A DNA stretch of 64,000 bases from Aurantimonas coralicida DSM 14790 (lineage in GTDB: Bacteria > Pseudomonadota > Alphaproteobacteria > Rhizobiales > Rhizobiaceae): NCBI RefSeq assembly GCF_000421645.1, contig NZ_ATXK01000002.1:434001-498000 (forward strand), given 5' to 3'. The notes beneath the pieces are model-generated. The model was given only the letters and a program-made list of their open reading frames with translations, searched no databases and had not been told where the DNA came from. Shown here piece after piece: positions 16,387-27,480 of this stretch; position 1 is the stretch's first letter, and every line of letters begins with the position of its first letter. The translations under genes were made by a program, and so were the position numbers.

Positions 16387-16797
16387 CTACCGCCGGATGA
16401 TGGCGCGGTGGGAGCCGACCGAACGGCCGCGGGTCACCGCGCTGCCGCCGGCGGCACCGGGGCCCTGCCGCGCGAAGCTGCCGGCATTGATGCCGTTGAG
16501 GTCCGACCGGCCTTCGACCGCGCGTTCTGCGGTGCTCGGCTGGGCAGCGCGGCTGCGGGGCACCTTCGGCTTCAGATAACTGTCGTCGAAATTCTTGCCG
16601 TAGGCCCGCTCGGTGACCGTGTCGCCGAAGACGTCGGCGCCGCGAATGCGGGGACCGCCCGGTGCTGCGGGCGAACCGCCGATGCGCATGCCCGACGCGG
16701 ACGAGCCCGGCACGTCGCCCATCGGCCCCGGATCATAGGCCTGGGCGAGGGCGGCGCCGGGCAGAAGCAGCGCGGCGAGGAGGGCGAGGCGGATCAT
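16387..16797 (-). CDS. Secreted hypothetical protein
   Basis: This 136-residue protein starts at [19 protein letters not shown], a clear signal peptide, with AGGAG placed correctly on the minus strand. The mature part is rich in Gly, Ala, Arg and Pro and has no cysteines or recognisable domain. A longer frame exists upstream but is not protein-like. It is divergent from ureC (188 bases) and probably forms a two-gene unit with the Gly/Ser-rich gene downstream. Function unknown. Confidence 0.6.
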   Translation of the reverse strand: MIRLALLAALLLPGAALAQAYDPGPMGDVPGSSASGMRIGGSPAAPGGPRIRGADVFGDTVTERAYGKNFDDSYLKPKVPRSRAAQPSTAERAVEGRSDLNGINAGSFARQGPGAAGGSAVTRGRSVGSHRAIIRR

Positions 16798-16985
16798 CTG
16801 GGCTCCTGAATCGGGGGCGCGCGGCCACGGCCGGCATGCGCGCCGCAGCGGCCGAATTGCCGCCAGTCTCGCGCCGATCGACAAAACCGGGAAGACAAGC
16901 TTTCGCGACCGACATATGGTCGCTGATGGTGCGCCGCAACGAGAGCGGCCGCGTCCTTAGAATTCGACCCGTCTGGAGATCGCCC

Positions 16986-18698
<1,713 letters not shown>

Positions 18699-18766
18699 GC
18701 TTTCCCGAAGAACGGCGGGGGCGACCTGAGGACGATCGGACCCGCCGCGGCCAATGGGGAGGAGCC

Positions 18767-19174
18767 ATGATGCACCGCAATGACGTTTCGATCGCCGCAC
18801 GGATCAGGGCGCTTGCGCTCGGCCTGGCGCTGGCCGCCATTGGTGCCGTCCCCGCGTTCGCGCAGGACGGAGAGCCGCTGACCCTCGATCTAGAGGGACC
18901 GGCCGAGCGCACCACCGTCACCTATCTCTGCCGGGACGCGGAGGAGGCCGAACCGGTGGAAATGGCTGTCGAATACATCAACCTGCCGTCCAACTCGCTC
19001 GCAATCCTGCCGGTAGACGGCCGCCAGACATTGTTCGTCGATGTCATGTCCGGCTCGGGCGCGAAATACGCGGCCGGCGCGATGGTCTGGTGGACCAAGG
19101 GACGGCGCGGCGACCTCTACAGCGAGATGCGCAGCGACCCGAGCCAGACGACGGTCTGCGAAGTGCGCCGCTGA
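18767..19174 (+). CDS. MliC/lysozyme-inhibitor-like secreted protein
   Basis: A 135-residue protein with a signal peptide ending at VPAFAQ. Its single domain resembles the MliC family of C-type lysozyme inhibitors: TVTYLCRD, a second strand with VEYINLPSNSLAIL, SGSGAKYAAGAMVWWTKG and a closing cysteine (TTVCEV). MliC proteins protect the envelope against lysozyme; no lipobox is seen, so it would be periplasmic and soluble. GGGGAGGA precedes two possible ATGs (18767 and 18770). It lies between ureC and ureE with no expected functional link. Confidence 0.75.
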   Translation: MMHRNDVSIAARIRALALGLALAAIGAVPAFAQDGEPLTLDLEGPAERTTVTYLCRDAEEAEPVEMAVEYINLPSNSLAILPVDGRQTLFVDVMSGSGAKYAAGAMVWWTKGRRGDLYSEMRSDPSQTTVCEVRR

Positions 19175-19187
19175 TCGGGACGGGGGC

Positions 19188-19820
19188 TCAGTCGCCATCC
19201 AGCGCCGCCGCACTGGCGTGCAGGGCCGGGTGATAGCCGGCCGCGATCGCCGCGACGCTCGGCAGCGGCGTTGCCACGGTGACCAGCCCCTCCGGCATCT
19301 CCCGCACGGCATCGTAGCCCGCCGGCGTCCAGCGCAGGAGGCGATTGTGCAGAACGAGCCAGGGCTGTCCCGCGACGATGACGAAGACGCCGTCGGGCAG
19401 TTCGCGTCCGACGCGCTCCGCCCGGCGCTGATGGCGTGTGCCCGTGACGATGCGCGCGCCATGCAGAAGGCTGTCGATCTCGCGGCTCGACGGGGTGTTC
19501 TCCAGCCCATTGCCTTCGGCGAAGGCGGAACGGTAGGCGAGGGCGGCCACGCGGCGACATTCCCAGCAGGGCCGGTGGCCGGCGGCAAGCGCCGTCGCCT
19601 CGTCGAGGAAGAACAATTCGGTGTAGCGGCCCGGCGCCATGATCTCGCGCTTGCGGCTTTTGAACGCCAGCGTGCAGACGATCCACGCCTTGTGCTTCCA
19701 GCGGCTGACGCCGAGGCGGCGCGCGCCGTCATGCAGGATGCCGCGATTGCCCATGAAATCGCCCCTGGCCCGGTCGGCAACGATCTCGCCCAGCGGGGTG
19801 ACGCGGTTCTGCAGAGCCAT
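19188..19820 (-). CDS. Conserved-looking hypothetical protein with CWECRR motif
   Basis: A 210-residue, probably cytoplasmic protein on the minus strand between mliC and ureE. It begins MALQNRVTPLGEIVADRARGD and has the stretches GNRGILHD, ELFFLDEATALAAGHRPCWECRR and WLVLHNRLLRWTPAGYD. The paired cysteines in CWECRR and nearby arginines and histidines hint at metal or nucleic-acid binding, but this is weak. AAGGGGACG precedes the chosen ATG; a longer frame exists but looks non-coding. I recognise the sequence type from related bacteria but cannot assign a function. Confidence 0.72.
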   Translation of the reverse strand: MALQNRVTPLGEIVADRARGDFMGNRGILHDGARRLGVSRWKHKAWIVCTLAFKSRKREIMAPGRYTELFFLDEATALAAGHRPCWECRRVAALAYRSAFAEGNGLENTPSSREIDSLLHGARIVTGTRHQRRAERVGRELPDGVFVIVAGQPWLVLHNRLLRWTPAGYDAVREMPEGLVTVATPLPSVAAIAAGYHPALHASAAALDGD

Positions 19821-19960
19821 GCTGCGTCCCCTTGCCCATCTGCCGACGCATTCCGCGCCATGGTTGTGCCGGCCGAAGGGCTGGTCCGGAGCCACGGGGC
19901 ACCGTATCCTCGCGGCACGCACAGTGAAACGGGCATGGCCCTTCAGAAAGAGACAGCGGG

Positions 19961-20425
19961 ATGATCGTCGGCGATACCATCAAGCGGGCTGGAGAATGGA
20001 CCACGGCGGCGGACACGATCACGCTGGACGAATCGGCGCGCCATCGCCGCCGCATGGCGATGGTCAGCGACGATGGCATCGCCTTCCTGCTCGACCTGCC
20101 GGAGGCGCTGCTGCTGGTCGAGGGTGACGCCATACTCCTGGACGATGGTCGGCTGATCGCCGTGAAGGCCAAGCCCGAGGAGCTCTACGAGATCCGCGGC
20201 CGCGACGCCCGCCACCTGCTGGCGCTGGCCTGGCAGATCGGCAACCGGCATCTGGCGGCGCAATTGCTGGACGACCGCATCCTGATCCGCCGGGACGCCG
20301 TGGTGCGCACCATGCTGGAGGGGCTGGGCGCCGAGATCGCCGAAACCGAGGCGGCGTTCGATCCAGAAGGCGGCGCCTACGAGCCGTCGGGCCATCACCA
20401 TCCGGTCGAGACGGCCCCGCTTTGA
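19961..20425 (+). CDS. ureE: Urease accessory protein UreE (nickel metallochaperone)
   Basis: This 154-residue protein matches UreE, which hands nickel to the UreDFG complex. It shows the N-terminal peptide-binding-like domain (DTITLDESARHRRRMAM) and the metal-binding domain with IGNRHLAAQL holding the conserved dimer-interface histidine. The C-terminal tail is His-poor, with only SGHHHP, so it should store less nickel than the long His-tailed UreE proteins. It is divergent from the hypothetical gene upstream (140 bases). Its stop overlaps the ureF start. Confidence 0.93.
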   Translation: MIVGDTIKRAGEWTTAADTITLDESARHRRRMAMVSDDGIAFLLDLPEALLLVEGDAILLDDGRLIAVKAKPEELYEIRGRDARHLLALAWQIGNRHLAAQLLDDRILIRRDAVVRTMLEGLGAEIAETEAAFDPEGGAYEPSGHHHPVETAPL

Positions 20426-21137
20426 GCCGGCTGACCGACGCAGGCCCGGTGTCGAAGGCGGCATCGGTCGCTTCTCCGCATCTGGCCGAACTCCTGACCC
20501 TGTTCTCGCCGGCCTTCCCGATCGGCGCCTTCGCCTGGTCGCATGGGCTGGAAACGGCGGTGGCCGAGCGCGTCCTGACGGATGGGGCTTCGGTCGAGGC
20601 CTGGGTGCGGGTGCTGCTCGATCGCGGTAGCGCCTGGAACGACGCCGTGCTGCTGGTCGAGGCCTACGCCGCGCATCAGGCAGGCGACGCGACCCGCTTC
20701 GCGGCCGTCGCGGAGCTCGCCGAGGCGCTGGCCGGCAGTGCCGAACGCCGCGCCGAGACGCTGGCGCTGGGCGCTGCCTTCGCTGAAGCCTCGCAGCCCT
20801 GGGCGGCAACAGGCGAGGCGGAGGGCTGGGAAGGCGCCGACGCCATCGCCTATCCGGTCGCGGTCGGGCGGCTCGCCGCCGATGCGGGCTTCGGGCTCGA
20901 CGAGACGCTGCTGGCCTTCGTGCACGGCTTTGCCGCGTCACTGGTGTCGGCGGCGGTGCGGCTGGTGCCGCTGGCCCAGAGCGAGGCGGTGCGGATATTG
21001 CGGCGGCTGGAGCCAGATATCCGCGCCCTGGTTGAGCGCGCGGGCCGCTCGACTCTGGACGATCTCGGCTCGGCGGCGCTAGGGTCGGACATTGCCGCAC
21101 TGCGGCACGAAACCCTTCCCACGAGGCTCTTCCGCTC

Positions 21138-21141
<4 letters not shown>
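20422..21141 (+). CDS. ureF: Urease accessory protein UreF
   Basis: The 239-residue all-helical protein matches UreF ([21 protein letters not shown] and later [21 protein letters not shown]). UreF bridges UreD and UreG and acts as a GTPase-regulating part of the nickel-loading complex. The TTG at 20422 is taken as start because it overlaps the ureE stop (TTGA); a GTG nine codons later is possible and would still leave the family domain whole. The stop overlaps ureG. Confidence 0.92.
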
Positions 21142-21766
<625 letters not shown>

Positions 21767-21770
<4 letters not shown>

Positions 21771-23104
21771 CACGGCTCTGGCTGAAGACGCCGCTGGCGA
21801 TCCTCGCGGAGGGGGCCGACGGCGGCATCGTCGTGGAAGACGGCCGCATCGTCGAACTGGTGCCGTCGGGTGGTGAGCCGCAGGTGGCGGCGGACGAGGT
21901 CTTCGACGCCGCCCGCCACGTCGTTTTGCCAGGCCTCGTCAACACCCACCACCATTTCTACCAGACGCTGACGCGGGCCCATCCGCAGGCGATCGACAAG
22001 GAGCTGTTTCCCTGGCTCCAGAGCCTCTACCCGATCTGGGCGCAGCTCGATCCGGACAGTTTCCGCCTGTCGGTGCGGCTGGCCCTGACCGAATTGCTGA
22101 TGTCCGGCTGCACCACGGCGGCCGACCACCACTATCTGTTTCCCAAGGGGCTCGAGGACGCCATCGACATCGAGGCCGAGGAGGCGGCGGCGCTCGGCAT
22201 CCGGGTGACGCTGACCCGCGGCTCGATGAATCTCAGCCAGAAGGATGGCGGCCTGCCGCCGGATTCGGTGGTCCAGGACGAGGACGAGATCCTCGCCGAC
22301 AGCGAGCGGCTGATCGGCCGCTGGCATGACCGCAGCGACGGCGCGATGACGCAGATCGCGCTGGCGCCGTGCTCGCCCTTCTCGGTGACGAAGAGCCTGA
22401 TGATGGCGAGCGCCGAGCTTGCCGACAGGCACGATTGCCGCCTGCACACCCATCTCGGCGAAACCGAGGACGAGAACCGCTTCTGTGTCGAGAGCTTCGG
22501 CTGCCGTCCGGTCGATTATCTGGAGGATGTCGGCTGGCTCGGGCCGCGCACCTGGCTGGCCCACGGCATCCATTTCACCACCGACGAATGCCGCCGGCTC
22601 GGCGCCCACAAGGTCGGCGTCTGCCATTGCCCGGCGTCGAATGCGGTGCTCGCTTCCGGCTTCTGCCCGGTGAACGAATTGCGCGCGGCAGGCTCGCCTG
22701 TCGGCCTCGGCGTCGACGGTTCGGCGTCGAACGATGCGTCGAATCTCATCGAGGCGGCGCGCCATGCGCTGATGGTGGGGCGGCTGAACTATCGCTCCGC
22801 CGAGGCGGTCACCGCCCGCGACGTGCTGGCCATGGGCACCGAAGGCTCGGCGGCCTGTCTCGGCCGGACGGACATCGGCCGGATTGCCGTCGGCATGCAG
22901 GCCGATCTCGCCCTCTTCACGCTGGACGAGCTGCGCTTCTCGGGCGCGCACGATCCGATCGCCGCGCTCGTCCTGTGCGGCGCGACCCGTGCGGACCGGG
23001 TGATGGTGAAGGGCGAGTGGCGGGTCGAGGACGGCATGCCCGTCGGCCTCGATATCGGCCAACTGCGGGCCGCGCACGGCGCGGCGGCCCTGCGCTTTGC
23101 CTGA
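21767..23104 (+). CDS. 8-oxoguanine deaminase / amidohydrolase
   Basis: The 445-residue protein is an amidohydrolase of the ATZ/TRZ group. It resembles 8-oxoguanine deaminase, which converts 8-oxoguanine to urate. Metal and catalytic motifs are [13 protein letters not shown] (H61, H63), [18 protein letters not shown] and the late Asp in [14 protein letters not shown]. The product urate would feed PuuD encoded in this window. The GTG start overlaps the ureG stop (GTGA). Related guanine or cytosine deaminases cannot be fully excluded, but a distinct guanine deaminase is present at 41112. Confidence 0.85.
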
Positions 23105-23109
23105 TCCCT

Positions 23110-23132
23110 CCGGGGCCGACTGGCGGCCCCGG
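23110..23132. terminator. Bidirectional terminator-like hairpin
   Basis: CCGGGGCCG and CGGCCCCGG form a perfect 9-base stem with a 5-base loop in the 39 bases between the convergent 8-oxoguanine deaminase and glucose dehydrogenase genes. There is no T-run, but the position and stem strength fit transcription termination from both sides. Confidence 0.65.
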
Positions 23133-23143
23133 AAGCAGGTGTC

Positions 23144-25774
23144 CTATTCGGCGGCTGCGGCCCCGTCCGGCAGCGCATAGGCGATCACGCTGTCGCCGCG
23201 CTTGGTGCCGAGCGAGCCGTGCCCGCCCGCCGCGACCAGCACATACTGCCGCCCGTCTGCGCCCTCGTAGGACATCGGCGTCGACTGGCCGCCGGCCGGC
23301 AGCCGGGCGCGCCAGAGCTGTTTGCCCGTCGTCACGTCGAAGCCGCGCACGTAATAGTCGAGCGTGCCGGAAATGAAGGCGACGCCGCCGGCGGTGATGA
23401 CCGGACCGCCGAGATCCGGCACGCCCATCTCGAAGGGCAGGGGGATCGGCGAGGAATCGCGCACCGTGCCGTTCTTGTGCATCCAAACGGTCTCGCCGGT
23501 GGCAAGGTCGGAGCCGGCGACATAGCCCCAGGGCGGCGACTGGCAGGGCAGGCCGAGCACCGAGGTGAAGGGCGACAGCTCGACCGCATAGGGCGCGCCG
23601 AAATTCTCGTTCAGCGCCGGCAGGGCGCCTTCCGGCTGCGACTTGTTGACGACGAGGTCGCTGTCATTGTCGCGCGGCACCAGCTTCGAAACGAAGGCCA
23701 GATAGGCCGGCGTCGAGAACATCACGTCGCGCACCGGGTCGATGGCGACGCCGCCCCAGTTGAACACCCCGAAATTGCCCGGATAGACCAGCGAGCCTTC
23801 CAGTGACGGCGGCGTGTAGCGGCCCTCGTAGCGATAGTTATGGAAGGCGATGCGGCAGGCGAGCTGGTCGAACAGGGTGGCGCCCCACATGTCGGTCTCG
23901 CGGATCGCCGGCGGATCGAAGGACAGCGCCGAAACCGGCTGGGTCGGCGCGGTGAAGTCCGGTTTGACGGCACCGCCGGGGACCGGGCTCTCGACCACCG
24001 GCAGGGCCGGCTCGCCGGTGCGCCGGTCGAGGACGTAGACCTCGCCCTGCTTGGTCGGCTGCACGAGCACGGGCACGCTCTCGCCCCTGATGGTCAGGTC
24101 GAGCAGCGAGGGCTGCGACGGCACGTCGTAATCCCACAGATCGTGGTGGACGGTCTGGAACACCCAGCGCACTTCGCCGGTGGCGATGTCGAGCGCGACG
24201 ACCGAGGAGGAGAAGCGCTCGACGGCATCGGAGCGGTTCGCGCCCCACTGGTCCGGGGGCTGGTTGCCGAGCGGCACATAGACCATGCCGAGCGCCTCGT
24301 CGGCCGCGGAGATCGACCAGGAATTGGGCGAGTTCGGCGTGTAGGTCTGACCTTCCGGCAGCGGCGCGGTCTGGTCCGGATTGCCCGAATCCCAGGCCCA
24401 GACGAGATCGCCCGTCTCGATGTCGTAGCCGCGGATGACGCCCGAGGCCTCGTTGGTGGAAACATTGTCGAGGACCGTGCCGCCGACGATGACGATATCC
24501 TGCGTCACGACGACCGGCGAGGTCGAGTAATAGGACCCCGGATTGACGTTCGGCATCTTCCGCCAGAGGTCGATCTGGCCGTCACCGCCACCAAAGCCGG
24601 CGCAGACGGCACCGGTGTCGAGGTTGAGGGCGATCAGCCGGCCGTCGGCGGTCGGCATGAACAGCTTGCCGTTACAGGTTTCGCTGGTGCGCGCGGCGGT
24701 CGCCGCCGCCACCGGCTGGTTGCTGGTGGGCGTCCCGCCCGGCGCGGCCGGTGCGGTCGTGGCGTCACCCGCCGCTGCCGGCTGGCCGTCGGTCTGGGGC
24801 GCGGCGAGCTGGCCGCTCTGCGCAAGCGCGGTGGCCGTGCCGGTGGGCGCGTCGGAGGCCGGCGACGTCGTATCCTCGGCCGGCGCGGCGGCCGCGTCGG
24901 CACTCGCCTGATCGGCCGTGCCCGGCGCCTGATAGGCGAGGCCCCGGCAGGTCAGGTGCTGCAGGGCGAGCTCGCCCTGGATCTGCGGATCGTAGCGCCA
25001 GATCTCCTCGCCGGTCGTGGCATCGAGGGCGATGACGTTCTGATGCGGCGTGCACAGATACAGCCGCTCGCCGATCTTCAGCGGGGTGACCTCAAAGGTG
25101 GTCTCCACCGGGTCGCCCGGCTGGGTCTCGTCGCCCGTATGGTACTCCCAGGCCACCTGGAGCCGGTCGACATTGTCCGGGGTGATCTGGTCCAGCGGCG
25201 CATAGCGCTGGCCGTAATTGGTGCGGCCGTACTGGTGCCATTCGCCGGGCGGCACGCCGAGATCGTTCGACGCGGTCTGGCGCTCCGGCAGCCGGCCCTC
25301 GACCGAGTGCAGATCGGTGAACCAGGAGATGCCGGCCACGACGAGGGCGATGACGAGGGCACCGGACAGCGCGAGACCCGATCCGCGCCGCGCCGACGGC
25401 GTCACGACGACGCCGTCCAGTGCCTGGGCCACATTGCGGCGACCGAGGCGCCGGGTGATCCACGGCAGGAGCAGGACGAGGCCGAGGATGAAGATGACGC
25501 CGCCGCGCGCTGCCAGCGGCCACCAGTCGAAGCCGACCTCCCAGATCGCCCAGACCAGCGTGCCGACGACGAGCGCGGCGTAGAGCGACAGCGCTTCAGG
25601 ACGGCGGAACTGCAGGAGCAGCGCGGTCGCCAGCATGACGAGGCCGGCGATCAGATAGTACCAGGAACCGCCCGCGACGATCAGCCAGAGGCCGCCGCCG
25701 GTGAGGAACAGGCCGGCCAGGGCCAGGATCGCGATCGTGATGAGGGAGATGATCGAGCCGGGACCGGAGCGCAT
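23144..25774 (-). CDS. gcd: PQQ-dependent membrane glucose dehydrogenase
   Basis: This 876-residue quinoprotein has about five membrane helices in the first 150 residues, then a periplasmic eight-bladed beta-propeller. It oxidises glucose to gluconolactone with PQQ and passes electrons to ubiquinone. Family motifs include EWHQYGRTNYGQRYAPLDQI, VHHDLWDYD, and GYVAGSDLATGETVW near the end. An Ala/Pro/Thr-rich insertion (about residues 284-365) lies between LTCRGLAYQ and CNGKLFMPTADGRL, where E. coli Gcd has a much shorter loop. GGACG lies six bases from the ATG. No pqq genes are present in the window. Confidence 0.93.
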   Translation of the reverse strand: MRSGPGSIISLITIAILALAGLFLTGGGLWLIVAGGSWYYLIAGLVMLATALLLQFRRPEALSLYAALVVGTLVWAIWEVGFDWWPLAARGGVIFILGLVLLLPWITRRLGRRNVAQALDGVVVTPSARRGSGLALSGALVIALVVAGISWFTDLHSVEGRLPERQTASNDLGVPPGEWHQYGRTNYGQRYAPLDQITPDNVDRLQVAWEYHTGDETQPGDPVETTFEVTPLKIGERLYLCTPHQNVIALDATTGEEIWRYDPQIQGELALQHLTCRGLAYQAPGTADQASADAAAAPAEDTTSPASDAPTGTATALAQSGQLAAPQTDGQPAAAGDATTAPAAPGGTPTSNQPVAAATAARTSETCNGKLFMPTADGRLIALNLDTGAVCAGFGGGDGQIDLWRKMPNVNPGSYYSTSPVVVTQDIVIVGGTVLDNVSTNEASGVIRGYDIETGDLVWAWDSGNPDQTAPLPEGQTYTPNSPNSWSISAADEALGMVYVPLGNQPPDQWGANRSDAVERFSSSVVALDIATGEVRWVFQTVHHDLWDYDVPSQPSLLDLTIRGESVPVLVQPTKQGEVYVLDRRTGEPALPVVESPVPGGAVKPDFTAPTQPVSALSFDPPAIRETDMWGATLFDQLACRIAFHNYRYEGRYTPPSLEGSLVYPGNFGVFNWGGVAIDPVRDVMFSTPAYLAFVSKLVPRDNDSDLVVNKSQPEGALPALNENFGAPYAVELSPFTSVLGLPCQSPPWGYVAGSDLATGETVWMHKNGTVRDSSPIPLPFEMGVPDLGGPVITAGGVAFISGTLDYYVRGFDVTTGKQLWRARLPAGGQSTPMSYEGADGRQYVLVAAGGHGSLGTKRGDSVIAYALPDGAAAAE

Positions 25775-25954
25775 CGGACGTCCTTTCGCTGTGCAGCATG
25801 TCGGACCGACCTATCGCCCTCGGCCGGCATGTCCAGCCTTTGGCGCTTTTGGCAATGCAAAATGGACGGGCTACCGGTCACAGGTGCTCTCGCCGGCTCC
25901 CGCCCGTGCGGCCCGTGCTTCGGTTGCCGGGACTAGCCCGCCCGGGGGACGCGG

Positions 25955-26461
25955 CTACCGCTCCCCCAGCACCGAATAGGGGGCCGGGTAGGTCTGCTCC
26001 TCGAGGTTCGGCTGCTCGCCGCCGCGATCGACGACGACGAAGTCGCTGGTCTGGGAGAGCGACACGAGCGGATGGTGCCAGACATTGCGGGCATAGTTCA
26101 CGCCCTGGCCTAGTGCGGCGAGGAAGGCCTCGGGCTCGCCGGGCTGGCCGTTCCGATCCGGCGCCACGACGATGAGGAACGGGACAGGCTGAAGCGGCAC
26201 GAAGGCCTGGCTGCCCAGCGGGTGGCGCTCCATCATCCGGATCTCCACCGGGAAGGCGAAGGCCTGGCCGCGAAAGATGGAGATCAGCGGACGGCCGCCC
26301 TCCGTCGCGACATCCACATGGGCGAGATCGTGAAAGCGGGTGGTGGTGCCGCCATTGATCGCGAAATGCGCAGCGCCATCGGTCTCGATGACGTTGCCGA
26401 AGGGAGCGAAGGCTTCTTTCGTGAGCGGGCGCGCGAAAAGGGTCCGGTCGGTCGCGCTCAT
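25955..26461 (-). CDS. allA: Ureidoglycolate lyase
   Basis: A 168-residue cupin-like enzyme that splits ureidoglycolate to glyoxylate and urea, the last step of this allantoin branch. Characteristic parts are [36 protein letters not shown], the FLIVVAP strand and [14 protein letters not shown]. It is the last gene of a minus-strand unit behind puuE-uraD and alc; its start overlaps the alc stop (ATGA). The urea produced would feed the urease encoded nearby. Confidence 0.94.
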   Translation of the reverse strand: MSATDRTLFARPLTKEAFAPFGNVIETDGAAHFAINGGTTTRFHDLAHVDVATEGGRPLISIFRGQAFAFPVEIRMMERHPLGSQAFVPLQPVPFLIVVAPDRNGQPGEPEAFLAALGQGVNYARNVWHHPLVSLSQTSDFVVVDRGGEQPNLEEQTYPAPYSVLGER

Positions 26462-27480
26462 GATGCCTTGGTACCGTAGAGGCGCAGGCGCGACACGCCG
26501 CCATCGGGGAAGATGTCGAGGCGGACATGGGTCACCGGACCAAGATCATTCACGTCGTCGAAGGTCCGCTCTTCGTCGGCCGCCAGCCTGGTTTCGTCGA
26601 GGAGCAGCGGCCATGCGGCACTTTCCGCCTCGATGGAATCGGGCGCGGGATCGGCCTCCAGCCGCGCGGCGCGCAGGCTGAAACGGTCGGGGAAATTGCC
26701 CTTGAAGTGACGGGTATCGATCAGGAGGTTGGAGATGGCGCCCGCGGTGCCGAGCTTGAGGACGCACCAGTCGTTGCCGGGTCGGCGGCGGCGGGCGGTC
26801 TCCCAGCCATCGGCCATTACCGGCGCGCGGCCCGGCGCCAGCATGTTGGCGGGTGCGCCGTAGTGGGCGTCGTTCCATGCGATGGCGGTGCCGCCATTGG
26901 TGAGCGCGGCGAGATCGACCACCTCGTCGGCGCCGACCTCGGACCAGTCCTTGGCGATGGTGCCGTAGACCCGCAGGCGCGCAACGCCGCCATCGGGGTA
27001 GATGTGCAGGCGCAGCCAGCGGAACGGGCCGGCAGCGTCGCTGGCAACGATGTTGTGGCTGTCGCCCTTCAGATCCATACGCGGCACGATGGTCTGCCAG
27101 TCGTCCTCGCCCGGCGCGTCCACCGTGTCGGCCGCTTCGAGCGCGGCTTCCGGCGGGAAATTGCCGGTGAAGAAGGCGGTGTCGATGTCGATGGCGGCGA
27201 TGGTGCCGCGCTGGCCGAGGCGGATGATCGCATGGTCGTGGCCGGGCGTGCGCTTGCGGCGCGATTCCCAGCCATCCATCCACTTGCCGTGGTCGTCGAA
27301 GCGGTCCGGGAAGAAGACCGGCGCCTCGGGCGCGATCATCCGGCTCTTGTCGGCAAAGAAGTCGTCGGTCGCGAAGGTGACCTCGGTGCCGAGCCGCGGA
27401 TGGGCGAGATCCACATAGCGCTTCAGGAGGTCGTCGGCCTCCGGAGCGGGTTCGGCGGTGATGAAGCGTTCGGAGCTCAT
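26458..27480 (-). CDS. alc: Allantoicase
   Basis: The 340-residue enzyme hydrolyses allantoate to ureidoglycolate and urea. It has the two repeated allantoicase halves: [21 protein letters not shown] and [14 protein letters not shown] in the first, then [23 protein letters not shown] in the second. Each half ends in a DGGV(A/S)RLR(V/L)YGT strand. The start overlaps the puuE-uraD stop by four bases. A longer open frame continues upstream but corresponds to the fusion gene in another frame. Confidence 0.95.
   Translation of the reverse strand: MSSERFITAEPAPEADDLLKRYVDLAHPRLGTEVTFATDDFFADKSRMIAPEAPVFFPDRFDDHGKWMDGWESRRKRTPGHDHAIIRLGQRGTIAAIDIDTAFFTGNFPPEAALEAADTVDAPGEDDWQTIVPRMDLKGDSHNIVASDAAGPFRWLRLHIYPDGGVARLRVYGTIAKDWSEVGADEVVDLAALTNGGTAIAWNDAHYGAPANMLAPGRAPVMADGWETARRRRPGNDWCVLKLGTAGAISNLLIDTRHFKGNFPDRFSLRAARLEADPAPDSIEAESAAWPLLLDETRLAADEERTFDDVNDLGPVTHVRLDIFPDGGVSRLRLYGTKAS

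Noticed and set aside
23840-25936. Plus-strand frame of about 698 codons over the glucose dehydrogenase gene
   Set aside because: It is antisense to a complete quinoprotein; the Arg/Gly-rich translation has no domain.
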